From: Azospirillum picis
Lineage (GTDB): Bacteria; Pseudomonadota; Alphaproteobacteria; Azospirillales; Azospirillaceae
Direction: 5' to 3'
Length of the DNA: 64,000 bases
Assembly (NCBI RefSeq): GCF_017876115.1
Contig: NZ_JAGINO010000009.1
Span: 1 to 64,000 of the forward strand
A program made the position numbers and the translations under genes. Numbering within the stretch: the first letter of the stretch is position 1; each line of letters starts with the position of its first letter. The notes under the pieces were generated by a model. The model did not search any database and was not told the origin of the DNA. It saw nothing but the letters and a program-made list of their open reading frames with translations. Of the stretch, positions 39,323 to 47,232 are shown one piece after another.

Positions 39323-40636
39323 CTAACCTGTCGCAGCAAGCCAATCGGCCAAAGGTTCCCATACCGCCGATTGTGCTCCGGCACTGACAACCATTCCGAT
39401 ATGGCCCAGCGGCGGGCGCAATGCGCGCGCTCCTGGCACGGCGGCGGCGAGTGCCAGCGCCGAGCCCGGCGGGACGATGCGGTCGCGCTCCGGGATCAGC
39501 GCCAGGGTCGGTACGCGGACGGCACGGGGGTCGACCGGCAGCCCGGCGACCAGCCAGTTACCGGCCACGGTGTCGTTGCGGCCGTACCAGCCGCCCAGCG
39601 CGTCGCGCGCCACCCCCGACACCAGGGGCACGCCGTCGTTCAGCCAGTCCTCCAGCGCCACGAAGGCCGTTGCCGCCCGCGACGCCGGATCCATGCGCGC
39701 GAACTGGCTGAACTTCTTCAGTGCCAGCAGCGGGTCGAGCTGGGCGAACAATGCCTGCAGCGCGTCGGTCGGCAGTTCGCCCCAGCGCTCCAGCGCCGGT
39801 CCCCACGGCTGCATGAAGGCGGCGACGCGCCGCGCGGTCGCCGCATCCTCCGCATGGAAGTCCCAGGGGGTCGCCATCAGCGCCAGGCCGGCGACGTCGC
39901 GCGGCCGGCGAAGCGCCAGCCCCAGCGCCAACAGGCCCCCCATGCAGTAGCCGACCACCGGAACCGTCCCGCCCTTTGGCCCGCCCTTTGGCCCGCCCTT
40001 TGGCCCATCCGCCGCCCGGAGCGCGGCGTCCAGCGCCCGGTCCAGCCGGCCGGCGATATAGTCGGTCAGGGTGAAGCGGCGCTCCAGCGGACCCGGCGTT
40101 CCCCAGTCGAGCAGCAGCGGCCGCAAGCCGCGCCCGGCCAGCCAGCGCATCAGGCTCTTGTCCCGCGACAGGTCCAGGATGTAGTGGCGGTTGACCAGCG
40201 AGGGAACGAACAGGACGGCCCGCCGCCCGCCGCCCGCCGCCCCGTCCTCCGCACCGTAATCGAGAAGGCGCGAACCGCCCTCCCGCCAGAGGACGGGTGG
40301 ATCCGGCAGGTCGCGCCGGTAGGGATGGCGCCGGTAGCGATCGATCCCGGTCAGGACGGCATCGATGCGCCGCCTGATTTCGCGATCGACCTCACGGCCG
40401 AGGCGGTCGGCGCCGCCGGGGAGCCTTTCCGCTTGCAGCAACTCGCCCCTCAACGTCGCCGCCCGGTCCCGCAGCGCCGGACTCCAGGGCAGCAAGCCGT
40501 TCCTCAAGAGCGGCAATCCGGTCGAGGAGCTGAGCAGGCTGCCAAGCGCCGCCGCCAGATGCAGCCCCAGCGGCCGCGGCCCGAGGCGCATCGGCGTGCC
40601 GTCCGCCCGCCTCTTGTCCGCCAGACGCTCGCTCAT
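39323..40636 (-). CDS. PHA synthase-like alpha/beta hydrolase
   Basis: This encodes up to 437 residues. The hydrolase core has VLFVPSLVNRHYILDLSRDKS, LLLDWGTPGP, and a lipase-like box VVGYCMGG with Cys231 as nucleophile, as in PhaC. The Asp is in IPERDRIVPP and the His in PLGHIGM. It is shorter than class I PhaC and lacks much of its N-terminal domain, so it may be a class III-like or second synthase. The first 82 codons overlap another minus-strand frame (40392-40931), so the true start may lie further in. A (PKGG)3 insertion precedes the nucleophile. Confidence 0.75.
   Translation of the reverse strand: MSERLADKRRADGTPMRLGPRPLGLHLAAALGSLLSSSTGLPLLRNGLLPWSPALRDRAATLRGELLQAERLPGGADRLGREVDREIRRRIDAVLTGIDRYRRHPYRRDLPDPPVLWREGGSRLLDYGAEDGAAGGGRRAVLFVPSLVNRHYILDLSRDKSLMRWLAGRGLRPLLLDWGTPGPLERRFTLTDYIAGRLDRALDAALRAADGPKGGPKGGPKGGTVPVVGYCMGGLLALGLALRRPRDVAGLALMATPWDFHAEDAATARRVAAFMQPWGPALERWGELPTDALQALFAQLDPLLALKKFSQFARMDPASRAATAFVALEDWLNDGVPLVSGVARDALGGWYGRNDTVAGNWLVAGLPVDPRAVRVPTLALIPERDRIVPPGSALALAAAVPGARALRPPLGHIGMVVSAGAQSAVWEPLADWLAATG
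39968..40003. repeat. 12-bp tandem repeat, three copies, inside the PhaC-like gene
   Basis: CCCGCCCTTTGG occurs three times in a row. On the coding strand it reads as repeated Pro-Lys-Gly-Gly at about residues 212-223, between helix and nucleophile strand. The frame is preserved by any copy change. Confidence 0.95.
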
Positions 40637-40931
40637 CGGAAGGCTGTCCCTGCTGGGGAGTGACTGTGTGGGAAGGGGGCGGCCCGCCCGCCGCGGGGCC
40701 GCCGAAGCCGAAACCGCCGAACCCCGAACCCCCGAACCAGGGAGCGCCGGCTCCCGGCGCGAACGGCGACAGGACCGACATCCCCTGCCCCATCATCTGG
40801 AACAGGCGGGCCAGCATGTCCGCCGTCTCCGGATCGGCGGCCCCGGCCGTCCACTGGTCCTGCCACAGGTCCAGGTAACGGCGCGCCAATGCCTCATAGG
40901 ACGGCGGATCGGTTTCGGGCGTATCGGCCAT
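40392..40931 (-). CDS. Putative PHA synthase-associated coiled-coil protein (PhaE-like)
   Basis: This encodes 179 residues from ATG 40931. The N-terminus MADTPETDPPSYEALARRYLDLWQDQW and a Gly/Phe-rich middle (FGGSGFGGFGFGG) lead to a short heptad coiled coil, LLDRIAALEERLAALE. This resembles PhaE-type or phasin-like partners, but the match is weak. The last 245 bases overlap the start of the PhaC-like frame in a different register, which is unusual. The region is highly GC-rich, so one of the two overlapping parts may not be translated. Upstream, phaR is divergent. Confidence 0.55.
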   Translation of the reverse strand: MADTPETDPPSYEALARRYLDLWQDQWTAGAADPETADMLARLFQMMGQGMSVLSPFAPGAGAPWFGGSGFGGFGFGGPAAGGPPPSHTVTPQQGQPSDERASGGQEAGGRHADAPRAAAAGAASGGGAWQPAQLLDRIAALEERLAALESGAAGPGGDVEGRVAASGKAPRRRRPPRP

Positions 40932-41111
40932 GGCGGGAGTATAGGCGGGACCTCCCCCCATTGACCAGCGCGGCATGGTCCCGCACCTCCCCGTCCGGGT
41001 AGGAACCGGGTAGGCGTCGGCACCCGTCCGAGCCGGGAAGCACGCCGATGCTGCGGCCGCATGCCGCGGCGCAACGCTGGACAAATTGCTATTCATTCGA
41101 GTAATCATAAG

Positions 41112-41129
41112 GGCGGAATAATTTCCGCC
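41112..41129. promoter_or_regulatory. Inverted repeat upstream of phaR
   Basis: GGCGGAA-TAAT-TTCCGCC is a perfect 7-bp inverted repeat in an AT-rich promoter region about 45 bases before phaR. A second one, CGTGT-CTTGA-ACACG, follows at 41138-41152. PhaR is known to repress its own gene, so either may be an operator; unproved. Confidence 0.4.
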
Positions 41130-41174
41130 GCCCGTCCCGTGTCTTGAACACGTTCCTTCTTGAAAGAGTCCGCG

Positions 41175-41834
41175 ATGGCCGACAAGGAAGACCAGAAGTC
41201 CGCTCCGATCACGATCAAGAAGTACGCCAACCGACGGCTCTACAACACCGCCACCAGCAGCTATGTCACGCTGGACCATCTCTGTCAGATGGTGAAGGAC
41301 GGGCTCGATTTCGTGGTCTATGACGCCAAGACCGGCGAGGACATCACCCGCTCGGTCCTGACCCAGATCATCGTGGAGGAAGAGAACAAGGGCCAGAACC
41401 TGCTGCCCATCAGCTTCCTGCGCCAGCTCATCGGGTTCTACGGCGACAACATGCAGTCGGTCGTGCCGCGCTACCTGGAATATTCGATGCAGGCATTTTC
41501 CCGCAACCAGGAGCAGATGCGCGACTATTTCCAGAACACGCTGGGCGGGATGTTCCCCTTCGGCAGGCTGGACGAGGTCAGCAAGCAGAACATGGCGATG
41601 TTCGAGCGGGCCATGCGCATGTTCACGCCCTTCGGCACCGCCGGCGCCCCGGACGAGGCCGCGGGCAAGGGCCCGGCCGGCGTCGCCGGGACAGCCGGTG
41701 GCGGACAGCCCGGGGCCGGCGGCCCGGCCGCCCAGGCGGGCGCATCCTTCGACGAGCTGCAGAAACAGATCGACGAACTGCAAAAGCAGATCGCCAGCAT
41801 CGCCCGGCCCGGCACCAAGACCGAGGCCAAGTAA
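41175..41834 (+). CDS. phaR: Polyhydroxyalkanoate synthesis repressor PhaR
   Basis: This encodes 219 residues from ATG 41175. ITIKKYANRRLYNTATSSYVTLDHLCQMV is the PhaR DNA-binding/PHB-binding N-terminal domain; two accumulation-regulator segments follow (QNLLPISFLRQLIGFYGDNMQ and FSRNQEQMRDYFQNTLGG). The C-terminus has a short coiled coil (ELQKQIDELQKQIASI). PhaR represses phasin and phaR genes until PHB granules titrate it. It is divergent from the PhaC/PhaE-like genes and followed by a strong terminator. Confidence 0.96.
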   Translation: MADKEDQKSAPITIKKYANRRLYNTATSSYVTLDHLCQMVKDGLDFVVYDAKTGEDITRSVLTQIIVEEENKGQNLLPISFLRQLIGFYGDNMQSVVPRYLEYSMQAFSRNQEQMRDYFQNTLGGMFPFGRLDEVSKQNMAMFERAMRMFTPFGTAGAPDEAAGKGPAGVAGTAGGGQPGAGGPAAQAGASFDELQKQIDELQKQIASIARPGTKTEAK

Positions 41835-41875
41835 CGCGGCAGGTCGGAAAAGTTCCCGGCAAACGGACGGCACGG

Positions 41876-41901
41876 AAGGCGGGGTCATACCCCGCCTTTT
41901 T
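41876..41901 (+). terminator. Intrinsic terminator of phaR
   Basis: AAGGCGGGGT-CAT-ACCCCGCCTTTTT: a 10-bp stem with a three-base loop and five T, 40 bases after the stop. Confidence 0.9.
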
Positions 41902-42042
41902 CATTGCGCCGGCGAGGGGTGAAGCGCACGCTGGCCGCGTGCATAGGGGGCACCTTCTCGTCCACCGCGCCGCGACCCGCTGAAACCGCGGGAGACCGCG
42001 CCAATCCGGCCTTGCCGCCGGACCAACCGGAAGGAACCGACC

Positions 42043-42261
42043 ATGACCACCGAACTGACCGTGTCGATCACCCTGGCCAGCGACGACCCGCAGGAGGTTG
42101 TCCGCTTCGAGGACACGTTGCGCGACTGGCTCGACCGCCAGCCGGCCGTCGCCGGCATGGCGATCGCCGACCGCGGCAACGACGCAGCGGCGGAAACCAT
42201 CTGGCGGGCAGCCCGCAAGGCGACCTTCGGCCCGGCCCTGCGCAACCCCTTCGCACCCTGA
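42043..42261 (+). CDS. Small hypothetical protein, 72 residues
   Basis: It starts at ATG 42043 after GGAAGGAACC. The sequence MTTELTVSITLASDDPQEVVRFEDTL and a C-terminal IWRAARKATFGPALRNPF look like a small alpha/beta domain without signal peptide or membrane segment. I do not recognise a family. The good ribosome site and acidic/hydrophobic balance support a real gene. It stands alone after the phaR terminator and converges on the glutathionylspermidine-synthase-like gene. Confidence 0.6.
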   Translation: MTTELTVSITLASDDPQEVVRFEDTLRDWLDRQPAVAGMAIADRGNDAAAETIWRAARKATFGPALRNPFAP

Positions 42262-42372
42262 TCGCCCGCAGCCGGCCCACCGGCCGGGCCGGAACCATAT
42301 GGCCGCGGGGCTGACCGCGAGGCGCGCGCTTTCCCGGGCTTCGGCCTTGGAGGCGCCCCCCGGCGAGGGGGA

Positions 42373-43551
42373 CTATCCCCGGAACAGGTGCGGGACCATC
42401 GACGAATCCGGGCCGAGGCGCGGATCGGTCGATTCCCGCACCCCCATGCCCAGGCATTTGTCCCCGATGATCCAGGCGTGGAGGACGGCGCGCGTCTCCT
42501 CCTCCCGGAAGCCGGGCGGGGTTTCCAGCCAGACGGCGCCCTGCGCCGCGACGTCGCCTCCGATGTCCGGCCCGTCGTCGGCAACAACCTCGCCCTGCTC
42601 GACGATCCGGGTCGGCGCGCCGTCCAGCCCGTGCAGCGCCCGCACCGTTACCGAATCCGCGCCGGCGACCCCGCTGGGGTCCAGTGCCGCCCGGCAGAGG
42701 TTCGGGTGGCGCGGGTAAAGGTGCGACAGCACCGCCAGCAGCCCGTGGTTCGACCACAGCCAGCACCAGAAGGGCGCCAGCACGCTCATCCCGCTGCTGC
42801 GCATCCGCTGCAGGAAGGTCCCGTCGGCCAGCCCGTCCCATGGATAGAGCTTCGCCAGCCAGCCGATCGGCTGGGCCTCGTCGTCGAGGAAGCGGCGGCC
42901 GTCCCAGGCGATGCTCTGCAGCGGCAGGAGCCGGCTGTCGATCCCGGCCTCGGCGGCGGTGGCGGCCAGATAGACCAGCTCGCCCTCGCGCGGCGGGTCG
43001 GGGGTGGCGCAGGTCGCATGGATGCGGGCGCGCCCCGGCAGGCCGGCCGCCAGCTCCTCCCAGCGCTCGACCAGCGCCTCGTGCAGGCCGTTGAACTGGT
43101 TGGCGTCCTTCGCCATCGCCTCAAGCCAGTTGCGCTGGATGATCGAGGCGGCGAACAGCCCTTCGGTGGTGTCGTAGTTGCAGCCGAGCAGCTTGACGCT
43201 GTCGCGCCCGTCATAGGCGAGCGTCAGCCGCCCAGCCAGCCCGCCGGCCCGGTCATTGCGCCGGCCGCCGGCCCAGTAATCGATCCAGGACGCCTCCAGC
43301 AGCCGCGCCAGGTCGCCGCGGATGCCGAGAGTCGCGAACAGCTTGTGCTCGACCACATGGCGGACGGCAACGCCGATCATGCTGTGCAGTTCGTCGGCGA
43401 CGCTTTCGATCAGGTCGATCTGCGAGGCAGTGAATTCATAGACGGCATCCTCCCGCCAGCCGGTGCCGGCCGGCATGGCGCGCACGCCGTAGGGGTACCT
43501 GCGGAGGCCCGGGCGCCAATCCGCCCGCGGTTTCATCGTCGTCCTGCGCAT
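42373..43551 (-). CDS. Glutathionylspermidine synthase-like ATP-grasp protein
   Basis: This encodes 392 residues from ATG 43551, with GGAAGAG before it; ATG 43536 is possible. YEFTASQIDLIESVADELHSMIG, LLEASWIDYWAGG, LTLAYDGRDSVKLLGCNYDTTEGLFAA and the AKLYPWDGL segment match the C-terminal synthetase domain of glutathionylspermidine synthase and its YgiC/YjfC homologues. There is no amidase domain. Many such proteins have unknown ligation partners. The gene is monocistronic. Confidence 0.85.
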   Translation of the reverse strand: MRRTTMKPRADWRPGLRRYPYGVRAMPAGTGWREDAVYEFTASQIDLIESVADELHSMIGVAVRHVVEHKLFATLGIRGDLARLLEASWIDYWAGGRRNDRAGGLAGRLTLAYDGRDSVKLLGCNYDTTEGLFAASIIQRNWLEAMAKDANQFNGLHEALVERWEELAAGLPGRARIHATCATPDPPREGELVYLAATAAEAGIDSRLLPLQSIAWDGRRFLDDEAQPIGWLAKLYPWDGLADGTFLQRMRSSGMSVLAPFWCWLWSNHGLLAVLSHLYPRHPNLCRAALDPSGVAGADSVTVRALHGLDGAPTRIVEQGEVVADDGPDIGGDVAAQGAVWLETPPGFREEETRAVLHAWIIGDKCLGMGVRESTDPRLGPDSSMVPHLFRG

Positions 43552-44022
43552 GGCTCTTCCCTGTCGCCCCTGTCCGGATCAGTTCGCCGTTTCCCGGTTC
43601 CGGACCGGAGGCCGGGTCTGGAACCGGGTTTCGGTGCGAAATTTGGTCCGGGCCGATGCCCGGCTCCGGGGCGCCGGCGGATGGGTGGGCGGGGACAGGC
43701 GGCGGGGCGGGCGGCTCAACGCTCATACTCCGGAATGGACGGACCCGCCGGGCGGCCCGGCGACGGGCCCCGACCCGGAAACCGGGCGCTGGAGACGGTA
43801 TGCTTGCGACGCGGTCGGCCCGACGCAAGACAGCGGCGACTTTTAGCCTGCCACGCGCCGCTGCGCCAGTGCGCATCCGCAATAACGCTCCCCCATCCAC
43901 CCGGCCGAGGCCCGCAAACAAGCAGGCCCACCGGCGGGAGGAGACGCCGATGGGCCTGTAGGTTGGTGCACCAGGATGAAGTCGTCAGATGTGCCCCATG
44001 GGGCCGGCACTCCGCCGGCCCG
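43552..44022. other. Intergenic region without a convincing gene
   Basis: About 470 bases in which open frames exist on both strands, but none has a good start, recognised domain or plausible composition. It has C/G-rich imperfect repeats of the type CCGG-ACC-GGG near 43570-43640 and a strong hairpin at 43924-43957. Confidence 0.45.
43924..43957 (+). promoter_or_regulatory. Stem-loop presenting a GGAGGAGA loop
   Basis: Arms 43924-43936 and 43945-43957 pair at 12 of 13 positions around the loop GGAGGAGA. An ATG (43950) lies in the 3' arm and would encode only Met-Gly-Leu. It could be a ribosome-binding decoy, a translation leader or chance. Confidence 0.4.
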
Positions 44023-44062
44023 GATCAGATCAGACCAGATCAGATCAGATCAGATCAGATCA
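44023..44062. repeat. GATCA pentanucleotide repeat, eight units
   Basis: There are eight tandem GATCA units, the third altered to GACCA, giving seven GATC sites in 40 bases. The minus-strand hypothetical gene ends inside it: the stop TGA (44055-44057) is provided by the repeat. Confidence 0.97.
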
Positions 44063-44519
44063 GCGCCGCCGTCGGCGCCGGACCAAGGGAGCGCAATGCC
44101 CACAGGGCCAGCCGCCCACGACGCGGCTTCGCCGGCTCGGACGCCGACAGCAGGGGAGCCGCCATGGCGGCGTCCGCAGGGGCGTCGAGGACGATGGCAG
44201 CCAGGGGCGAACCCGCCGGAGACGGGACCACGACGCTCCCGGACAGGACGGGCGCGACCGGCAAGGCGGCAAGGCGGGGATCCGCACCGGCGGCGGTGCG
44301 GATCCGGCCCTGGGCGCGGCGGGCGTGCAGCACCGCGCCCAGCACCTCTTCTTCCGTCACCGGGCGGCGGGCTCGCGCCGACGCGAGGCTCGCGGTTTCG
44401 CGCAGCACGGCCAGGGCGCCAAGGCTGCCGGTCAGGCCCTTGGCCGCCGCCGTTATTGCGGCTTCCTCGTAGAGGGCGAGGACGAGCGTCCTCAACCCGA
44501 ATTCCATCCTTGTGGACAT
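44055..44519 (-). CDS. Hypothetical protein, 154 residues
   Basis: It starts at ATG 44519 after GGAGCG. The first 70 residues look helical (MEFGLRTLVLALYEEAAITAAAKGL); the remainder is Ala/Pro-rich (VVPSPAGSPLAAIVLDAPADAA) with a basic C-terminus. No family is recognised. The stop lies within the GATCA repeat, so the C-terminus ends where the repeat starts. Composition is otherwise like the genome. It may be real, but with lower certainty than neighbouring genes. Confidence 0.5.
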   Translation of the reverse strand: MSTRMEFGLRTLVLALYEEAAITAAAKGLTGSLGALAVLRETASLASARARRPVTEEEVLGAVLHARRAQGRIRTAAGADPRLAALPVAPVLSGSVVVPSPAGSPLAAIVLDAPADAAMAAPLLSASEPAKPRRGRLALWALRSLGPAPTAALI

Positions 44520-44715
44520 GGCGGGCGCTCCGGAAATAATCGGAATGGCGTGCGGGATCGACAGACGCGATTATCCGTGCGCGGCACCCGTTCGGCCATG
44601 TACGCTAAGGGGGTAACGCCCTGTCTGCGCGCAACTGATGCGCGGAAGCCACAGGGGATCGGTCCGCAGTAATCTGCAAGACCCGCATCCGCCGGAATGG
44701 GCCGGCGGGAAGAAA

Positions 44716-44791
<76 letters not shown>

Positions 44792-44795
44792 ACAT

Positions 44796-44882
44796 TGGTG
44801 CGCTTGGAGGGAGTCGAACCCCCACGGCCTTTCAGCCACTAGGACCTGAACCTAGCGCGTCTACCAGTTCCGCCACAAGCGC
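44796..44882 (-). tRNA. tRNA-Leu (CAG)
   Basis: 87 bases with a long variable arm and encoded CCA. The anticodon stem CTAGG/CCTAG holds TTCAGGT, so the anticodon is CAG. Acceptor GCGCTTG pairs with CAAGCGC. It is first of a Leu-Ala tRNA pair. Confidence 0.97.
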
Positions 44883-44987
44883 GTCCGCGTGTCTTGGGGT
44901 CACGCGGGGCGCTCTATGTACCCAGAGCGGCCGCCGTGCTCAAGAGAAAAAATGCGTCCGCGCAAAAGTTTTTTCGGGCGCCCGTCC

Positions 44988-45926
44988 CTACTCCGCGGGC
45001 TTGATTGCGTAGAACCGGAACACCCGCATCCCGGCGTCGATGGCCGCGACCCGGCGCGCCCACAGCTCGACCTCCTCCATCACCGCCAGCTTGGTCGGCG
45101 TATCGAGCTGGTATTTCTCCAGATGGTCCACCAGCCCCTGGATGGCCGACAGGATCAGGCCGCGGTGGGTGTCGGTGATGTCTTCGGCGATGCGCAGGTC
45201 GAGGTTGCGCTGAGCGAAGGCGTTCGCCATCCGGTCCTTGGGCCACAGGTTGGGGGCGAGCGGCTCCTTGTCGCACCAGGTCTGCACCGCCTTCGCCGCC
45301 GTCACCGCGTCCTCGGCGATGTAGTCGGTGATCAGCAGGTGGCCCCGCGGCTTCAGCGCCAGTTCGATCCCGTCGAACATCTGCTCCTTGTCGCGGACGG
45401 CGAACATGCCCTCCTTGTAGACGATGGCGTCGACCCGCTTGGGATAGCTGAAGTTCTCGGGGTCGAAGGACTCGACCGGCGCCTTCTTCTCCAGCCCGTG
45501 CTTGAAGGAGCGGACCATCCCTTCCTTGGCCAGAAGCTCCGACGCCTCCAGCCCGGTGACCCAGCATCCGTACTTGCCGGCCATGGTGCGGCTGGTGCCG
45601 CCCAGCCCGGCGGCGAGATCCAGCACGCTCATCGCCGGGTTCAGCCCCAGCGGCTTGACCAGATAGGGAATGTGGTCGGCGCCGCCGGGCGTGTTGAAGC
45701 CCTCGCCCCACATCTTCTCCGCCACCTCGATCCGGGTTGCGCTCCAGAGCGGCTTGCCCCAGCGGTTCATCCCGGGGCCCGGAGCCGGGGCCGCCTGCTC
45801 CGAGGACGGAGGGGCCTCGCCCTCCTTCCTGGATTTGACGCCGGAGAGGTCATACCCCTCCCACCACGCATAGAGCCGCGTCTTCAGGCTCGGTCCGTGT
45901 CCGGACTGACCGTCCTTGTCCGCCAT
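44988..45926 (-). CDS. SAM-dependent methyltransferase
   Basis: This encodes 312 residues from ATG 45926 (MADKDG); ATG 45938 is possible. Motif I VLDLAAGLGGTSRTMAGKYG, then WVTGLEASELLAKEG, VDAIVYKEGMFAVRDK and HLLITDYIAED show a class I Rossmann methyltransferase. RLYAWWEGYDLSG before the domain is typical of a group found with polyamine or phospholipid-type substrates, but the target is not clear. It stands alone upstream of the tRNA pair on the same strand. Confidence 0.88.
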   Translation of the reverse strand: MADKDGQSGHGPSLKTRLYAWWEGYDLSGVKSRKEGEAPPSSEQAAPAPGPGMNRWGKPLWSATRIEVAEKMWGEGFNTPGGADHIPYLVKPLGLNPAMSVLDLAAGLGGTSRTMAGKYGCWVTGLEASELLAKEGMVRSFKHGLEKKAPVESFDPENFSYPKRVDAIVYKEGMFAVRDKEQMFDGIELALKPRGHLLITDYIAEDAVTAAKAVQTWCDKEPLAPNLWPKDRMANAFAQRNLDLRIAEDITDTHRGLILSAIQGLVDHLEKYQLDTPTKLAVMEEVELWARRVAAIDAGMRVFRFYAIKPAE

Positions 45927-46120
45927 CGCCGCCGCCACCCCTTCTGGCCGTCACCCCGTCGACCGAACAGCGCCCCGGCGCATGCGGCGGGGTTGTCCCG
46001 CGCCTGCGCCGCGCAATCGGCACAAGAACCGTTCCTCTTTCAGGTTAAATCGGCGCTAAATGCATGCAAGCGAAAAAGTCTCCGGTCCCGCCGCCGCGCC
46101 CGCCCCTCTCGGGACCCGTC

Positions 46121-47155
46121 TCAGGGTATCGCCTTGACCGGCGTCGCGCCGAGTTCGGGCAACGCCGCCATGCGGGTTCCGGCCGCATTCAGCACCGGCC
46201 GGCAGGCGGCGGGCATCTTGCGGACCACCCGCGGCTCGGGCTTGTAGCCGGGCGGATGCTCGATGGCCGGGGACGCGCTGTCCAGCCAGGACATCAGCTC
46301 CTCGCCGCAGCCGTCGCCCTCCGGCTGCGCCGCCTGCGCCTCGCACATCGGGCTGCCGGGGGGGCAGGACAGGCGGACGTGCATGTGGCCGTCATGGCCA
46401 TGCCAGGGCCGCAGCTTGTTGAGGAAGCCGCGGTCGGGCCAGTTCCGGCCACACATCGCCAGCTTGATGGCGGGGCTGACGAAGATGCGGGCGACCCGTG
46501 GGTCGCTGGCGGCGATCTGGACCAGCCGCGCCTGGCGGTCCGACCAGTCGGCGGTGACGCGCATCCGGTCGTAATCGACGTATTTGACCTCTTCCACCCG
46601 CTCGCGGCCGGCCCGCCCCATCGGCGGCAGGTCGAGCCGCAGCCAGATGTCGGCGTCGAGGCCGACCTGATGGCTGGCGTGGCCCGACGGCATCGGCCCG
46701 CCGCGCGCCTGTCCCATGTCGCCGACCAGCACCGTCCCCAGCCCGGCGGCGGCGACATGGCGGCCGAAATCGCGGAGCATGTCGATCAGGACGGGATGGC
46801 CGTAGTTGCGCTGGCGCGACAGGCGGATCACCTGATAGCCGACGCCCTCCGGCGGCAGGGCGCGGGCGCCGGCGATGCAACCGGCGGCATAGCCGCCGAT
46901 CGACTGCGCCGCCCCCAGCGAGGGTCCGGTCACCCCGGCCCAGGCGACGCTGGTGGCGTAGGCCGGCACCGGCTGCGGCTTCTTCCGGCGCGGCTGGGCA
47001 TCGGCGCCCCCCGCCCAGAGGGTGCCCGCCGCCAGCAGGACCGCAAGCCCGCCCGCCGCGATCCGCCGGCAGGCCCGCCGCAACGACGACCGCTTAGATG
47101 ATTGCCCCGACAGCCGCTGCGCAATCCGTTCCGAAACCCGATGCCCCATGGCCAT
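46121..47155 (-). CDS. mepA: Penicillin-insensitive murein endopeptidase
   Basis: This encodes 344 residues from ATG 47155 (or 47149). A signal segment lies at about 28-50 (IAAGGLAVLLAAGTLWAGGADA). The LAS-type metallopeptidase ligands are in MPSGHASHQVGLDADIW and WHGHDGHMHVRLSCP, with CGRNWPDRGFLNKLRPWHGH typical of MepA. It cleaves D-Ala-meso-DAP crosslinks in the periplasm. The frame is open far upstream, but the ABC permease gene occupies that region in another frame. Confidence 0.93.
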   Translation of the reverse strand: MAMGHRVSERIAQRLSGQSSKRSSLRRACRRIAAGGLAVLLAAGTLWAGGADAQPRRKKPQPVPAYATSVAWAGVTGPSLGAAQSIGGYAAGCIAGARALPPEGVGYQVIRLSRQRNYGHPVLIDMLRDFGRHVAAAGLGTVLVGDMGQARGGPMPSGHASHQVGLDADIWLRLDLPPMGRAGRERVEEVKYVDYDRMRVTADWSDRQARLVQIAASDPRVARIFVSPAIKLAMCGRNWPDRGFLNKLRPWHGHDGHMHVRLSCPPGSPMCEAQAAQPEGDGCGEELMSWLDSASPAIEHPPGYKPEPRVVRKMPAACRPVLNAAGTRMAALPELGATPVKAIP

Positions 47156-47232
47156 TCCCCCATCCGCGGCATCCTCGCCGATTCGGCTATAGCGGACCCC
47201 GGTTAAGGAATGATGGAGGGCACCGCCGCCGC

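Noticed and set aside
39323..40636. Canonical class I PhaC
   Set aside because: Too short, and the class I N-terminal domain is missing; called PhaC-like instead.
43552..44022. Small open frames on both strands
   Set aside because: No ribosome site, recognised domain or plausible composition.
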